This document shows, in pieces, positions 1 to 9,191 of a DNA stretch of 64,000 nucleotides. A program made the translations under genes and the position numbers. The notes under the pieces are model-generated. The model saw only the letters and a program-made list of their open reading frames with translations, did not search any database and had not been told where the DNA came from. The stretch is from OLB16 sp964481775 (GTDB taxonomy: Bacteria; Hinthialibacterota; Hinthialibacteria; OLB16). Position 1 is the stretch's first letter; the number at the start of each line of letters is the position of its first letter. The DNA lies in NCBI GenBank assembly GCA_964481775.1, contig CAYZUX010000004.1:1-64000 (forward strand). Reading direction: 5' to 3'.

Positions 1-858
1 GCGACCATGATGCGCGAGGCCCTGAGCCTGATGGGCGGTTACGGCATTACCGAGGACTGCCCCGGATTCCTGTGCCACAAGTGGATGGATGCACAACTCG
101 AAGCGACCTATGAAGGCCCCGAAGCGGTTCAACGCCGTCAGCTGACCATCACCATGACCGACACGATTTTCCTGGCATGGTTCAAGGTCTGGATCCAGGA
201 GATGCGGAATATCGCCTCGGAGAAACCGGGCACGGGAGCCTGTGCATTGGCTACTGCCATGGAGTTATGGCTGTGGACATTGACCCATTTACAGGATGCC
301 AAGGATGCTGATGGTCAGGACCTTTACCATGGGACCCGTCAGGGGGTTACCTTCCCACTGGCGGATGTGTTGTGCGAGTTGCTGGCCACCCGTTGCCTGA
401 TTCTGGATGTATTGGAGTTGGAAAAGCGAGGTGTGGAGAACGCCGCGTTAGCCGAATCCCTGCCGGGAATTGTGAGTTTTTATAAGGATCTTTGTCATGT
501 TCACACAGCACGTGCGGCGGGAGAAACGGGACGTGTGTGCGCGGAGCTGGTTTTTGGTTATCAACGGCATCCAGCCTGGGATGATGAGAATTACAGGGGC
601 TGTTACCAGCCAGCCGAGGTGGAACAGCTGGAGGGGATCATGCCCGGCATCATTGGGATCCCGGTGGACCTGGTAACCGGAGATGGTGTTCATGCAGTCA
701 AGGCTGGCCCCTGTGCCCGGATCGGAACCCATGAGACCTTTGTCCATCTGCGTTCACGGCTGGATTGTTGCCTGACCGGGGCACGTCTGGCGAAAGACCG
801 GGCAGCATATGCTTTGACCCAAGTATCGATTCCCGAGGCATTGGATTACCCCCAATAG
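1..858 (+). CDS. Acyl-CoA dehydrogenase, C-terminal part (cut by window edge)
   Basis: The reading frame is open from base 1, so the N-terminus lies outside the window. The first residues contain MGGYGITEDCPG followed by QLEATYEGPEAVQRRQL, the hallmark of the acyl-CoA dehydrogenase C-terminal helical domain; in this family the flavin and the catalytic glutamate region lie around it. The tail of about 240 residues after this motif is longer than in classical short-chain enzymes, as in the larger very-long-chain-type or fused forms. The gene is followed 13 bases later by an ETF:quinone oxidoreductase-like gene and then etfB and etfA, so the enzyme probably oxidises an acyl-CoA and passes electrons to quinone through these partners. 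Substrate chain length cannot be read from this fragment. Confidence 0.85.
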   Translation, partial: ATMMREALSLMGGYGITEDCPGFLCHKWMDAQLEATYEGPEAVQRRQLTITMTDTIFLAWFKVWIQEMRNIASEKPGTGACALATAMELWLWTLTHLQDAKDADGQDLYHGTRQGVTFPLADVLCELLATRCLILDVLELEKRGVENAALAESLPGIVSFYKDLCHVHTARAAGETGRVCAELVFGYQRHPAWDDENYRGCYQPAEVEQLEGIMPGIIGIPVDLVTGDGVHAVKAGPCARIGTHETFVHLRSRLDCCLTGARLAKDRAAYALTQVSIPEALDYPQ

Positions 859-871
859 GAAATCAGAACGA

Positions 872-2740
872 ATGACAGCCGCCCTATCACCCGACTCCGT
901 CCAGCGTCAAAGCATGGATGTGGATATTGTCTGTGTCGGTTTCGGTCCGGCCATGGGAGGATTCCTGACTACCCTGAGTGCCGGTTTACTCAACCCGGAT
1001 GGCACTCCCACCGTGGAGAGTAAAGTCATGCCGGGGATGCCACCTCAGATCATCTGTTATGAACGTGCGGATGACACCGGTGTGGGGGTTTCAGGAGTGG
1101 TTACCCGGGCCCGCGGAATCCGCAAGACCTTACCAGACCTGGATCTCTCCCAGATTCCCCTTTCGTGTGAAGTCAGACAGGAGAAGGTCATTTACCTCCT
1201 TGATCCCATCGGAGCGAGCCGGAGATCACGCACCTTGCGTGCCGTGGACAGTATCCTTGGACGGATCCCATGGCTCTGCCCCAAGGGTCTCCATGCCTTT
1301 GAGTTGCCTTACATCCCCCCATTTCTGCGTAAACATGATGGTCTTCTCCTCTCGATTGGCCAGTTCAATCAGTGGGTCTCCTCACGGGTCATGGCCTCAG
1401 GCGTGGCACAGGTGTGGCCGGGGACTCCGGTGGCGGAACCGTTGATCGAAGAGGGAGTAGTTAAAGGGGTTCGACTGGTCGACCAGGGTGTCTCAAAAAA
1501 TGGGGATCCTGAACCAGGCTTCATGCCGGGGATGGATATCCATGCCGCTCTGACTGTGGTTGGTGATGGCCCGGTAGGTGTCGTGGGACGCAATCTCGAT
1601 GAAGCCTTCGGGATGCCAGAAGGCCATCATGCCCGCGAATGGGCGGTTGGAATGAAGATGGTGGTGGATCTGCCTGAGGGTTGTGGCCTGGAAGAGGGGA
1701 CGGTCCTCCATACCTTGGGATTTCCTGAGCCGGAAATTTTCGGATTTCTCTATGTCCTCCCCGGCAATGTGGCATCGCTTGGTATTTTCGTTCCCTCCTG
1801 GTTCGACAATCCGGTCCGCAGCACTTACCGCTACCTCCAGCACTGGATGATGCACCCTTACCTGTGGCGATACCTGAAGGGCGGCACACTGCGTTCCTGG
1901 GGAGCAAAATCGCTCCAGGAATCCGGGAAGCGTGGAGAACCGAGGCTGGTGGGGGATGGCTATGCCCGGATTGGAGAAGGCTCCGGCAGTACCAACATCC
2001 TGACTGGATCGGGGGTGGATGAAGCCTGGACCACCGGAAGGCAACTTGCCGAGGCGGTGCTGGACCTGCTCAAGGCAGGAGAGGAACCGACGCGTGAAAA
2101 TCTTGAAAAACGCTATGTGAAGTTGCGTCGTGAGAGCTGGGTGGAGGAAGAAGGCAATATTGCCGCCAGGGCTCGCGATGGATTCCAGAAGGGCTTTATC
2201 CGCGGGATGGTGGGTATGGCGCTGGCGGGTCTCACCAAAGGTGCGCTGACTGTTCCCGGTAACCCGCTCCGTCCACAGGAACGAGTCCCCTCCCTGGAAG
2301 TTTTTTACAGTGGAAGAGTCTCAAGTGAAGAGATCCAGTCCATCCGCGAGGAATGCCATCGGGCGCAAACCGGGTTGCATGATGCACTGATGAACCGTGT
2401 GGGATGGCCGGAAATTCCGCTGGATGGAAAGCTGCTGGTTTCTCACCAGGATGCATTGCTGTTAGGCGGGAAGGTTCAGGCCCCGCCGGGATATGCGGAC
2501 CATGTGGTCTTCCTGTATCCCCACCTGTGCGAAAGTTGCGGGACCAGAATCTGTATCGAGATGTGTTCAGGCCAGGCGATTACTGCAGGCGAAGGGGCAG
2601 TTCCCGCCTTCGACCGGGAAAAATGTGTTTATTGCGGAGCCTGCCTGTGGAACTGCGCTAAGAGCAGACCGGATGATCCTGAGCACGCGAACATTGATTT
2701 CCGTGCTGGAGCTGGCGGTCTGCACTCGGCGGAGAACTAA
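872..2740 (+). CDS. ETF:quinone oxidoreductase-like FAD/iron-sulfur protein
   Basis: This 622-residue protein begins with a Rossmann FAD-binding motif (DIVCVGFGPAMGG, near residue 20) and ends with ferredoxin-like cysteine clusters CESCGTRICIEMC and CVYCGACLWNC (about residues 555-605). That arrangement matches electron-transfer-flavoprotein:ubiquinone oxidoreductases, which take electrons from ETF and reduce membrane quinone. Known ETF-QO carries one [4Fe-4S] cluster; two cysteine runs here leave room for one or two. Start 872 follows AGGAAA by nine bases; a second ATG at 914 is also possible. It sits between the acyl-CoA dehydrogenase and etfBA, which supports the role. The FixC/ETF-QO split cannot be settled by eye. 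Confidence 0.8.
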   Translation: MTAALSPDSVQRQSMDVDIVCVGFGPAMGGFLTTLSAGLLNPDGTPTVESKVMPGMPPQIICYERADDTGVGVSGVVTRARGIRKTLPDLDLSQIPLSCEVRQEKVIYLLDPIGASRRSRTLRAVDSILGRIPWLCPKGLHAFELPYIPPFLRKHDGLLLSIGQFNQWVSSRVMASGVAQVWPGTPVAEPLIEEGVVKGVRLVDQGVSKNGDPEPGFMPGMDIHAALTVVGDGPVGVVGRNLDEAFGMPEGHHAREWAVGMKMVVDLPEGCGLEEGTVLHTLGFPEPEIFGFLYVLPGNVASLGIFVPSWFDNPVRSTYRYLQHWMMHPYLWRYLKGGTLRSWGAKSLQESGKRGEPRLVGDGYARIGEGSGSTNILTGSGVDEAWTTGRQLAEAVLDLLKAGEEPTRENLEKRYVKLRRESWVEEEGNIAARARDGFQKGFIRGMVGMALAGLTKGALTVPGNPLRPQERVPSLEVFYSGRVSSEEIQSIREECHRAQTGLHDALMNRVGWPEIPLDGKLLVSHQDALLLGGKVQAPPGYADHVVFLYPHLCESCGTRICIEMCSGQAITAGEGAVPAFDREKCVYCGACLWNCAKSRPDDPEHANIDFRAGAGGLHSAEN

Positions 2741-2763
2741 AAACAATCATCGGAGTCACTTGA

Positions 2764-3576
2764 ATGAGTCACGAATTTCATATTGTAGTCTGTGGAGGCC
2801 TTGTGCCCGATCCGCTCCAGACCCTGGAACCGGTGACCAGTCCGAATGGGCCCGGCCTCAAGAATGAGTTGATGCTCCCCTCTGTATTGGACCCCTGGGC
2901 ATCCCATGCCCTCTATGAAGCAGCAAATCTCGCCAAGCAGAATCCTGGAAGCAGGGTGTGGCTGGTCAGCCTGGGGCCGAAAGCGAAATTGCAGCAGGTC
3001 ATGATGACAGTGGCCCAGAAGGTTCCCTTTGAGCTGGTAGCCATCGATGGTCCGGCGGGTGGTTTTGCCGAGGCGGATGCGGTAGCCGAAGCCCTGGCCG
3101 CAGCGATTGAAAAAATACCTGGCCTGGATCGTGCCAAGTTGCTGCTTTTCGGGGGTTGGGAGAGCGCAACACGTGGGGCGGGGTCCACCCTGCAGATTGT
3201 GGGGGAAAAGTTGGGGATCTGCGACCAGTTCCAGGGGGTTGACCAGATCACGGTCAGTGGTGATGGATCTTTTGAGGTTTTGGAGCGCATTGAGGGAGGC
3301 AGGCATCAGGTCTCGAAATGCGCGGGTGCGCCAGCGGTTCTGGGATGGGCGACTGGAAATCTGCCCGAGCCACCCAATAATCCGCAGGTGGGAATGCTGA
3401 ACATGCGGGGGATCATGCCCGCTCTCCAGAAAGCAGCACCCTCCCAAGTCAAGGTTTCTCCAGATACCTTTGTCAGTGTGGAGCTTCCCAGGCAACGGCG
3501 CGAGACACGCATTGTGAAAGACACCAGTGTCGAGGAGATCGCCAGGGAAATTGTGGAATGGATATCCAAGGGGTGA
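2764..3576 (+). CDS. etfB: Electron transfer flavoprotein beta subunit
   Basis: The 270-residue product has the typical EtfB layout: an N-terminal beta strand, residues for AMP binding around GGFAEADAVAEALA (about 100-113), and the later signature-like stretch around GVDQITVSGDG and ERIEGGRHQV (about 158-182). EtfB pairs with EtfA to form the soluble heterodimer that carries electrons from acyl-CoA dehydrogenases to ETF:quinone oxidoreductase. The sequence is divergent from well-known EtfB, but gene order (dehydrogenase, ETF-QO, etfB, etfA) makes the call firm. It ends 2 bases before the chosen etfA start, so translation is probably coupled. Confidence 0.85.
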   Translation: MSHEFHIVVCGGLVPDPLQTLEPVTSPNGPGLKNELMLPSVLDPWASHALYEAANLAKQNPGSRVWLVSLGPKAKLQQVMMTVAQKVPFELVAIDGPAGGFAEADAVAEALAAAIEKIPGLDRAKLLLFGGWESATRGAGSTLQIVGEKLGICDQFQGVDQITVSGDGSFEVLERIEGGRHQVSKCAGAPAVLGWATGNLPEPPNNPQVGMLNMRGIMPALQKAAPSQVKVSPDTFVSVELPRQRRETRIVKDTSVEEIAREIVEWISKG

Positions 3577-3578
3577 AA

Positions 3579-4619
3579 ATGACCATGGAAAGAATTCTTG
3601 TTCTGATACATACCGATGAGAACAGTCTGATCCCCAGGGCGGGTCTCGAATCGATCAATGCCGCGAAACAGCTGCTGGCAGGACTGGGCTCGGGATCACT
3701 CGTCATCGGCCTTGTGGGAGATTCCCTCCAGGAAGCCGTGCAGGCGATGGGTGGTTGCGGTGCGGAGAAAATTTTTACAGTAAGCGGAGCGGAATTTGCG
3801 CAGTCACGTTACTCAACCGACAGTGCTGCTATCGAGGCCCTCTGCAAAGCGTCCGAACCCACACTGGTTCTGGCTGCTGCAACATCCCGCTGGAGCCGTG
3901 TGCTTTCCGGAGTCTCATACCGGCTGGGGGGCAAGGTCGACACCCATGTAACCGGTCTTTCCACGGAAGGTGGGGTGATCGAGATTGAACGCTGGTACTA
4001 CCGTCAACGCATGGCAGCAAGAATTCGACGCTCCGAGCGTCCCTGGTTCATGAGCCTGGATCCGGGTGTCTTTGAGGCCTGGAAAGGGGAAGGAGCCTCA
4101 GTTGAATTAATGCCGGTAGATGTCACACTGAGCGAAGTGAATAAAAAGACTGAAGTCACGGGGGTCAAAGCTCCGCCGGCGGATGAACAGACGATCCGTC
4201 CGGAAGCGGAGCTGATCTTTGTGGCCGGAGCGGGATGGACCAAAAAGCAGTCGGATGGCCAGATTCATATCGGCGATGCGGAGAAGTTGATCCTGGGATT
4301 CCTTGGCCGGTCCAAAGCCTCACTGGGAAGCAGCAAATCACTGGTGGATCTGAGTGGTGAGGGCCAGGCGGTGCTGTCGTTCCTGTCGCACCTTAACCAG
4401 GTGGGGCAGACCGGCGCGACACCAAGGCACGCCAAGGGATTGGCCACCTGCTGCCATGGCGAGGAACCGCATGTCGTCGGCTGGCGTTTCATCAACGAAC
4501 GCCGTGCGGTTAACCTGGATGCAAACTGCGGCTGGGCGCATGGGAAAACAGATGTGCTTTATGTCGCGGATGCTTTCAAGGTGATGGAGAAAGTGAACGA
4601 ATTGCTGGGGAAGGACTGA
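3579..4619 (+). CDS. etfA: Electron transfer flavoprotein alpha subunit
   Basis: The 346-residue product has the EtfA N-terminal alpha/beta domain and a C-terminal FAD domain with QVGQTGATPRHAKG (about residues 272-285), matching the family QVGQTG...P motif. The end is unusual: where EtfA normally reads I-S-G-A-I-Q-H it has CCHGEEPHVVGW, and later NLDANCGWAHGKTDVLY, so the FAD pocket is divergent. Start 3579 is chosen because AAGGGG lies just upstream; an in-frame ATG at 3558 inside etfB is less likely. This closes the four-gene acyl-CoA oxidation/electron transfer operon. Confidence 0.83.
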   Translation: MTMERILVLIHTDENSLIPRAGLESINAAKQLLAGLGSGSLVIGLVGDSLQEAVQAMGGCGAEKIFTVSGAEFAQSRYSTDSAAIEALCKASEPTLVLAAATSRWSRVLSGVSYRLGGKVDTHVTGLSTEGGVIEIERWYYRQRMAARIRRSERPWFMSLDPGVFEAWKGEGASVELMPVDVTLSEVNKKTEVTGVKAPPADEQTIRPEAELIFVAGAGWTKKQSDGQIHIGDAEKLILGFLGRSKASLGSSKSLVDLSGEGQAVLSFLSHLNQVGQTGATPRHAKGLATCCHGEEPHVVGWRFINERRAVNLDANCGWAHGKTDVLYVADAFKVMEKVNELLGKD

Positions 4620-4645
4620 GTGGATTTCTGTAAGGACCCACCCAT

Positions 4646-4732
4646 CCGGAGTCGCGAATTGATTCGCATTGTGTCTATCAACACACCATTGACTTGAGAC
4701 GAGTCACCATGCGAATCAATTCGCTACTCCGG
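4646..4732. repeat. Long imperfect inverted repeat after etfA
   Basis: Bases 4646-4669 and 4709-4732 are reverse complements over 24 positions with one mismatch, separated by 39 bases. Inside the loop are two smaller possible hairpins (TGTGT-CTATCA-ACACA and TGAC-N9-GTCA), giving a cloverleaf-like outline. It lies between the convergent etfA and sulfatase genes, so it could act as a bidirectional terminator or be a small palindromic mobile element. There is no clear T-run directly after the stem. Confidence 0.75.
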
Positions 4733-4767
4733 CCGTTCTATCTTCTGACGCGGTTTTTTTCAGGAGG

Positions 4768-6300
4768 TCATAGCGAAACCTTGCAATTATCCTTCACCTT
4801 CTCCTGCCATTCGAGAATTTGTTTTTCCAGCCGGGCGATCGTTTCCCTGGAGCCGGGCGAGGAATAAAGGTTGTTCGTTTCACCGGGGTCGGTATTCAGG
4901 TTGAACAACTGATTTTTGTCCTTGTCACTCAGGCAGAGTTTCCACCCGTCCGGAGTCACCACGGTGCGTATCGAAGCCGACAATGCCTCAGCTACCTGCT
5001 CCTGGGTGTAACCCTCCATTGAAGCAGTTGTCTCAAAGCGATCCTGGGAGGGATTCCACTCGATAAAGACCGGGTCTTTATGTGACAGATCGCCTTGTAG
5101 CATCGGGCACCAGCTTTTTCCAGGAAGGTCGAATTGCTGCAAATCTTTCCCGAAGAGCTCGAGTAGGGTGGGAACGAGGTCGATGTGGCTGACTGGTTGG
5201 GAAATCCTCTGTTCTGCCTTTCCGAGCCAGGGAACCCGCATCAGAAGCGGGACACGAGCGGATTCCTCGTACATCACCGTTTTGGCGTAGAGTCCATGTG
5301 CCCCCATCATGTCGCCATGATCGCTGGTGAAAACAACGATGGTATTTTCAGCCAGGCCAAGCTCTTCCAGCGTATTCAGAATCGCTCCCACACTCCTGTC
5401 CACCTGCGACACGAGTCCCCAGTATTTCCGGATAAGACCGAGCCAACCCTCCTCTGTTTTCAGATCATGATTGCCGTAGCCCTTTTCCCGGATTTGTCTG
5501 GCAATGAGCCGGTAGCGTAGAGGATCCTCCTCTCCAGGCACATTGTTATAATTCCCGGGGAGCTGGATATCCGCTTCGGGATGTTCCTCATTCAGAGGGC
5601 CATGATAGGGGGTATGGGGTTCGAGGAAGTTCACGTACAGAATGAAGGGATCGTTATTACAGCGGCGCAAAAAGTCACAGGCACTGATTTCGAGAAACTT
5701 GGGTTTGCAGTGTTCAATGGGGAGCTTCGAGGCGAAGCCGCGGCTGAAATACCCATTCGCTTCATCGGGTTCATATCCCAGGTTTTTCAGGAAAGACCAA
5801 TAGTCGCTTTTCCGGTCTTTCGGGCGGTGGGGACGGAAATAGCGTTGGTACTCCTCGCTGCTTTTCCATTCCTGGAATCCATGCTGGGCAAAAATCTCAT
5901 CTCCCAGGTGCCATTTCCCCATGTAGGCGGTCCGGTAGTCGGGATCCCGGATCAACTCAGGGAAGCAGGGGATTTCCTCTGGAAGGGGGATGTTGTTCGC
6001 TACCAGTCCGCTCGCGTGTGGCCAGAGGCCAGTCAGAACCGAAGAGCGTGAAGGAGTACAGACAGGTTGGGTGACATAGGTCCTCTCGAAGATATATGAC
6101 TCCCCTGAGAGCTTATTGAGATTGGGTGTATGGATCCGTTGATTGCCATAAGCCGCCATGGTCCAGGGGCGTTGCTGGTCGGTCCAGAGGAACAGGAGAT
6201 TGGGTTTTTTCCGGGAGGATGCTCCCAGGCTGAGGCCACCGAGTGTGGCGGCGGTGGTGGTTTTGAGGAACTCCCTGCGAGTCTGTTTGAGTGTGGACAT
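4768..6300 (-). CDS. Tat-exported sulfatase (type I, formylglycine-dependent)
   Basis: The 510-residue protein has the sulfatase motif CTPSR at residues 81-85, in which the cysteine becomes formylglycine, and metal-binding residues in LLFLWTDQQRP (about 35-46) and VVFTSDHGDMMGAHG. The N-terminus reads TRREFLKTTTAATLGGLSLGA, a twin-arginine signal, so it probably acts in the periplasm or outside. Start 6300 is chosen because GGAGG lies 6 bases upstream; an upstream in-frame start at 6354 would bury the Tat signal. Type I sulfatases remove sulfate esters from polysaccharides or glycosaminoglycans. An anaerobic or aerobic formylglycine maturase is not in this window. The BNR protein downstream on the other strand supports a glycan-degrading role. 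Confidence 0.92.
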   Translation of the reverse strand: MSTLKQTRREFLKTTTAATLGGLSLGASSRKKPNLLFLWTDQQRPWTMAAYGNQRIHTPNLNKLSGESYIFERTYVTQPVCTPSRSSVLTGLWPHASGLVANNIPLPEEIPCFPELIRDPDYRTAYMGKWHLGDEIFAQHGFQEWKSSEEYQRYFRPHRPKDRKSDYWSFLKNLGYEPDEANGYFSRGFASKLPIEHCKPKFLEISACDFLRRCNNDPFILYVNFLEPHTPYHGPLNEEHPEADIQLPGNYNNVPGEEDPLRYRLIARQIREKGYGNHDLKTEEGWLGLIRKYWGLVSQVDRSVGAILNTLEELGLAENTIVVFTSDHGDMMGAHGLYAKTVMYEESARVPLLMRVPWLGKAEQRISQPVSHIDLVPTLLELFGKDLQQFDLPGKSWCPMLQGDLSHKDPVFIEWNPSQDRFETTASMEGYTQEQVAEALSASIRTVVTPDGWKLCLSDKDKNQLFNLNTDPGETNNLYSSPGSRETIARLEKQILEWQEKVKDNCKVSL

Positions 6301-6508
6301 CGGGTACCTCCATCTACGAAAAACATCCGCATCATCCCTGAGGAGAAGCAACAAGGGGAATCATCACACCTGGATCAGCGGATGCCAAGCACAAGTTTTT
6401 GCTTTGACTTTATTGCATGGCGGTACCCGGATTTACTTTATTGGGAATGGACACGTGCTATCTTTGTCCAGATGATACCAAACAACACCTAATGGAGGAA
6501 CCTCCCAG

Positions 6509-7174
6509 ATGCGGCGGACAGGTTTCACTCTCATCGAGCTTCTGATTGTCATTGCGATCATTCTCATCCTGATCTCCATCGCCCTTCCCAACTTCCTTGA
6601 AGCACAGATTCGCGCCCGGGTAGCAAAAGCACGCAGTGAACTGAAATCCCTGGTGACCGCTACCGAGGCCTACAAGAATGACTGGGGGATGAGGGAACCC
6701 AAGACCGACTTCGAACCGGTGAACCGTCCCCCCTTCGGATACAGCGAGTGGTGGGGATTCGCCAGTCATCTGCTGACCACACCGGTCAAGTTCATTTCAA
6801 CCCAACCGATCGATGCTTTCGGGGACACCTACACCCTGGCATTCTGGACCCAGAACCTGCGTGGACATGCCAGCGAGGCTCCTTACACAGTAATCCGGTT
6901 GACCCATGGCTGTGACTCCTGGCCCATCGGAGCGCAGATTTCCAACAATGCCGCGGTGGTAAAGGCGGCGGGGGGGTCTACACCCATCCCGCGCCAGTTT
7001 GTCGAGGGATGCAAAAAGTCGGGATACATCTATTACTCCTCCTCGGCGGACCACATCGATTCAACAGTCTGGCTTGCACCAGCCTTTTATTCACCCACCA
7101 ATGGTACCAATTCATTTGGCGACATGTATGAGTTCGGTCCGGGACGTCCCGATCCCAAGGAGATCAAGGAATAA
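6509..7174 (+). CDS. Type IV/type II prepilin-like protein (pseudopilin)
   Basis: The 221-residue product starts MRRTGFTLIELLIVIAI, the class III prepilin signal with cleavage after Gly5, Phe6 as the methylated residue and Glu at +5. The hydrophobic helix is followed by a soluble domain ending in SADHIDSTVWLAPAFY and EFGPGRPDP, like the large prepilin families seen in Sumerlaeota, Lentisphaerae and related bacteria. It is probably processed by a PilD-type peptidase, which is not in the window. The assigned system cannot be decided: no secretion ATPase or secretin is nearby. A GGAGGAACC sequence precedes the start. Confidence 0.85.
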   Translation: MRRTGFTLIELLIVIAIILILISIALPNFLEAQIRARVAKARSELKSLVTATEAYKNDWGMREPKTDFEPVNRPPFGYSEWWGFASHLLTTPVKFISTQPIDAFGDTYTLAFWTQNLRGHASEAPYTVIRLTHGCDSWPIGAQISNNAAVVKAAGGSTPIPRQFVEGCKKSGYIYYSSSADHIDSTVWLAPAFYSPTNGTNSFGDMYEFGPGRPDPKEIKE

Positions 7175-7210
7175 GCACTTTCCCAAAGCAACGAAAGAGG
7201 TGGAAATACT

Positions 7211-8593
7211 ATGAGGTTTTCATTGCCTGCCGGCCTGATCATCTTATTTCTGGTGAGTCCCTCCGGGGCTGAACCTCTTTCCCCCCTTCCCAAGGCGGAC
7301 GGTTACCGTGGGATCTGGTACATGAACCAGCCATCGAAGGATGAATACCATTACAAGTACAGCGGCGGATTGGGCACCTATTGCCAATGGCATATTCCCA
7401 TGGCCATCTATTCTCCCGAGGCTAACAAAACCTTTTTCTGTTATGGCGGAACTGTGGAGGGCAAACAGGAGCTGCTCCACATGGTTTCTTATTATGATCA
7501 CGCGACCGGTCTGGTTCCTCGCCCGTCCATCCTGCTGAACAAGCAGACCGATGATGCCCATGACAATCCGGTTATTTCCCTGGACAAAAACGGCCATGTG
7601 TGGATCTTCTCCAGCGCCCATGGGACCAGCCGCCCCTCCTACATCCACCGCAGCAAAAAGCCTTTTGAGATCGATGAGTTTGAACAGACTCGGGAGACCA
7701 ATTTCTCCTATCCACAGCCTTGGTATTTCCCGGGGTTTGGCTTCGTTTTTCTCCACACCCTTTACAGCAAAGGGCGTGGCCTGCACTGGATGACCAGTCC
7801 TGATGGACTGGAGTGGAGCCAGACCAAACCATTGGCCAAGATCGAAATGGGGGACTACCAGATCAGCGCCACTCTGGGGGATCGTGTGGCCACGGCTTTT
7901 GATATGCACCCGTCCCCGGTTGGCTTAAATGAACGGACCAACATCTATTACCTGGAGACTGGAGACTTTGGCACGACTTGGCAGACAGTCGATGGTAAGC
8001 CGGTTGAGACACCAGTTGCAGAGGCCCGGAATGTTGCCTTGGTTCACGATTATAAGGCGGAAGGTTTGTTGGTATACCTGAAGGATCTGACCTTCGATGC
8101 CATGGGCCGGCCAGTGATCCTTTACCTGACCTCCAGGGGGTATGCCTCGGGACCCGCGAGCGGGCCACGCACCTGGATGACTGCCCATTGGAAGGGAACA
8201 GCCTGGGAATTCCTGCCAATGACAACCTCGGATCACAACTATGATCACGGCTCGCTTTATATTGAGTCCGATGGAACCTGGAGGGTGATCGCTCCCACCG
8301 AACCTGGCCCGCAACCCTATGGTACAGGCGGGGAAATGGTGATGTGGACCAGTTCAGATGAGGGAAAAACCTGGAACCAAGTCAGACAGCTCACACGGAA
8401 CAGCCCGCGAAATCACACTTATGCGCGTCATCCGGTGAATGCTCACCCCGATTTCTACTCCCTCTGGGCGGATGGCGATGCCTTTCAACCTTCCGAGTCA
8501 TCCCTGTATTTCACGAATCGGACCGGTGAGCATGTCTGGAGGTTACCAGCCAGGATGGAAGTCGAAATGGCCAGGCCGGAGGTGGCCTGGTAG
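7211..8593 (+). CDS. Secreted BNR_4-type beta-propeller protein
   Basis: The 460-residue protein has a signal peptide (about residues 1-20, LPAGLIILFLVSPSGA) and a body with features of BNR_4 proteins: DDAHDNPVISLDKNGHVWIFSSAHG (about 117-141) and repeated W-rich blades such as SSDEGKTWNQVRQL. BNR_4 members are predicted glycan-active propellers, some related to ulvan lyases. It follows the prepilin by 36 bases in the same direction and lies next to a sulfatase on the other strand, which suggests action on sulfated polysaccharide. No catalytic residue assignment is made. Confidence 0.72.
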   Translation: MRFSLPAGLIILFLVSPSGAEPLSPLPKADGYRGIWYMNQPSKDEYHYKYSGGLGTYCQWHIPMAIYSPEANKTFFCYGGTVEGKQELLHMVSYYDHATGLVPRPSILLNKQTDDAHDNPVISLDKNGHVWIFSSAHGTSRPSYIHRSKKPFEIDEFEQTRETNFSYPQPWYFPGFGFVFLHTLYSKGRGLHWMTSPDGLEWSQTKPLAKIEMGDYQISATLGDRVATAFDMHPSPVGLNERTNIYYLETGDFGTTWQTVDGKPVETPVAEARNVALVHDYKAEGLLVYLKDLTFDAMGRPVILYLTSRGYASGPASGPRTWMTAHWKGTAWEFLPMTTSDHNYDHGSLYIESDGTWRVIAPTEPGPQPYGTGGEMVMWTSSDEGKTWNQVRQLTRNSPRNHTYARHPVNAHPDFYSLWADGDAFQPSESSLYFTNRTGEHVWRLPARMEVEMARPEVAW

Positions 8594-8606
8594 CTGTGGG
8601 AAGATC

Positions 8607-9191
8607 CTATTCAAACAGGGCGGGCTGGGGGGCCTGAACCACGGGCAGAGGGAATCTGGAAGCCTGTAAGGTTCCGCCACCAACACGGTAGAACTCACCT
8701 CCGAGGTGGTGAAGGGTTTGGGCCTGATCGGTCCAGCCCTCATCGAAACAATCCGGCTCCACAAGCGCGGTCAAGACCTCGCCAATGAACAGGACATGGT
8801 CCCCCTGTTTGCGCAAATCCCTGACAAGACACTCCAGGTGTCCGATGCAGTTTGCGATCAACAGTGGACTGACCCGGTACGCTCGCAGAGTCCGCAATTC
8901 CATCAGGCGAACCTTGTCATAAAGTAGGCCCGAGTGGGTTCCACAGTAGTGGGTTTCAGCGATCAATGAGGCATCGGGGATCGAGAGGACAAACTCGCCG
9001 GTCTGGGTGAGGAAATGGTAAGTTCGGCTGCTGGGTGTGAGGGAGATCGCGAGTAAGGGTGGATCTTGAGAGACCGGCATCTGCCAGGAGAGTGTGGCCA
9101 CGTTGGTCCGTTCCTCCAATCGTGTGCTGATCAGAGACACCGAACCGTCATTGATCATCCTCAGTCCCAGCAAGGGTTCGATCTCAATCAA
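8607..9191 (-). CDS. Flavin reductase-like domain protein
   Basis: The 194-residue protein is a single flavin-reductase/FMN-binding split-barrel domain, with SLISTRLEERTNVATLSW near residues 19-36 and the family-typical YDKVRL and CIGHLECLV segments (about 91-96 and 115-123). Members reduce FMN or FAD with NAD(P)H or bind FMN tightly. Its start overlaps purN by 4 bases and is part of the operon that also carries the multihaem cytochromes. The physiological partner is not visible. Confidence 0.75.
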   Translation of the reverse strand: MIEIEPLLGLRMINDGSVSLISTRLEERTNVATLSWQMPVSQDPPLLAISLTPSSRTYHFLTQTGEFVLSIPDASLIAETHYCGTHSGLLYDKVRLMELRTLRAYRVSPLLIANCIGHLECLVRDLRKQGDHVLFIGEVLTALVEPDCFDEGWTDQAQTLHHLGGEFYRVGGGTLQASRFPLPVVQAPQPALFE

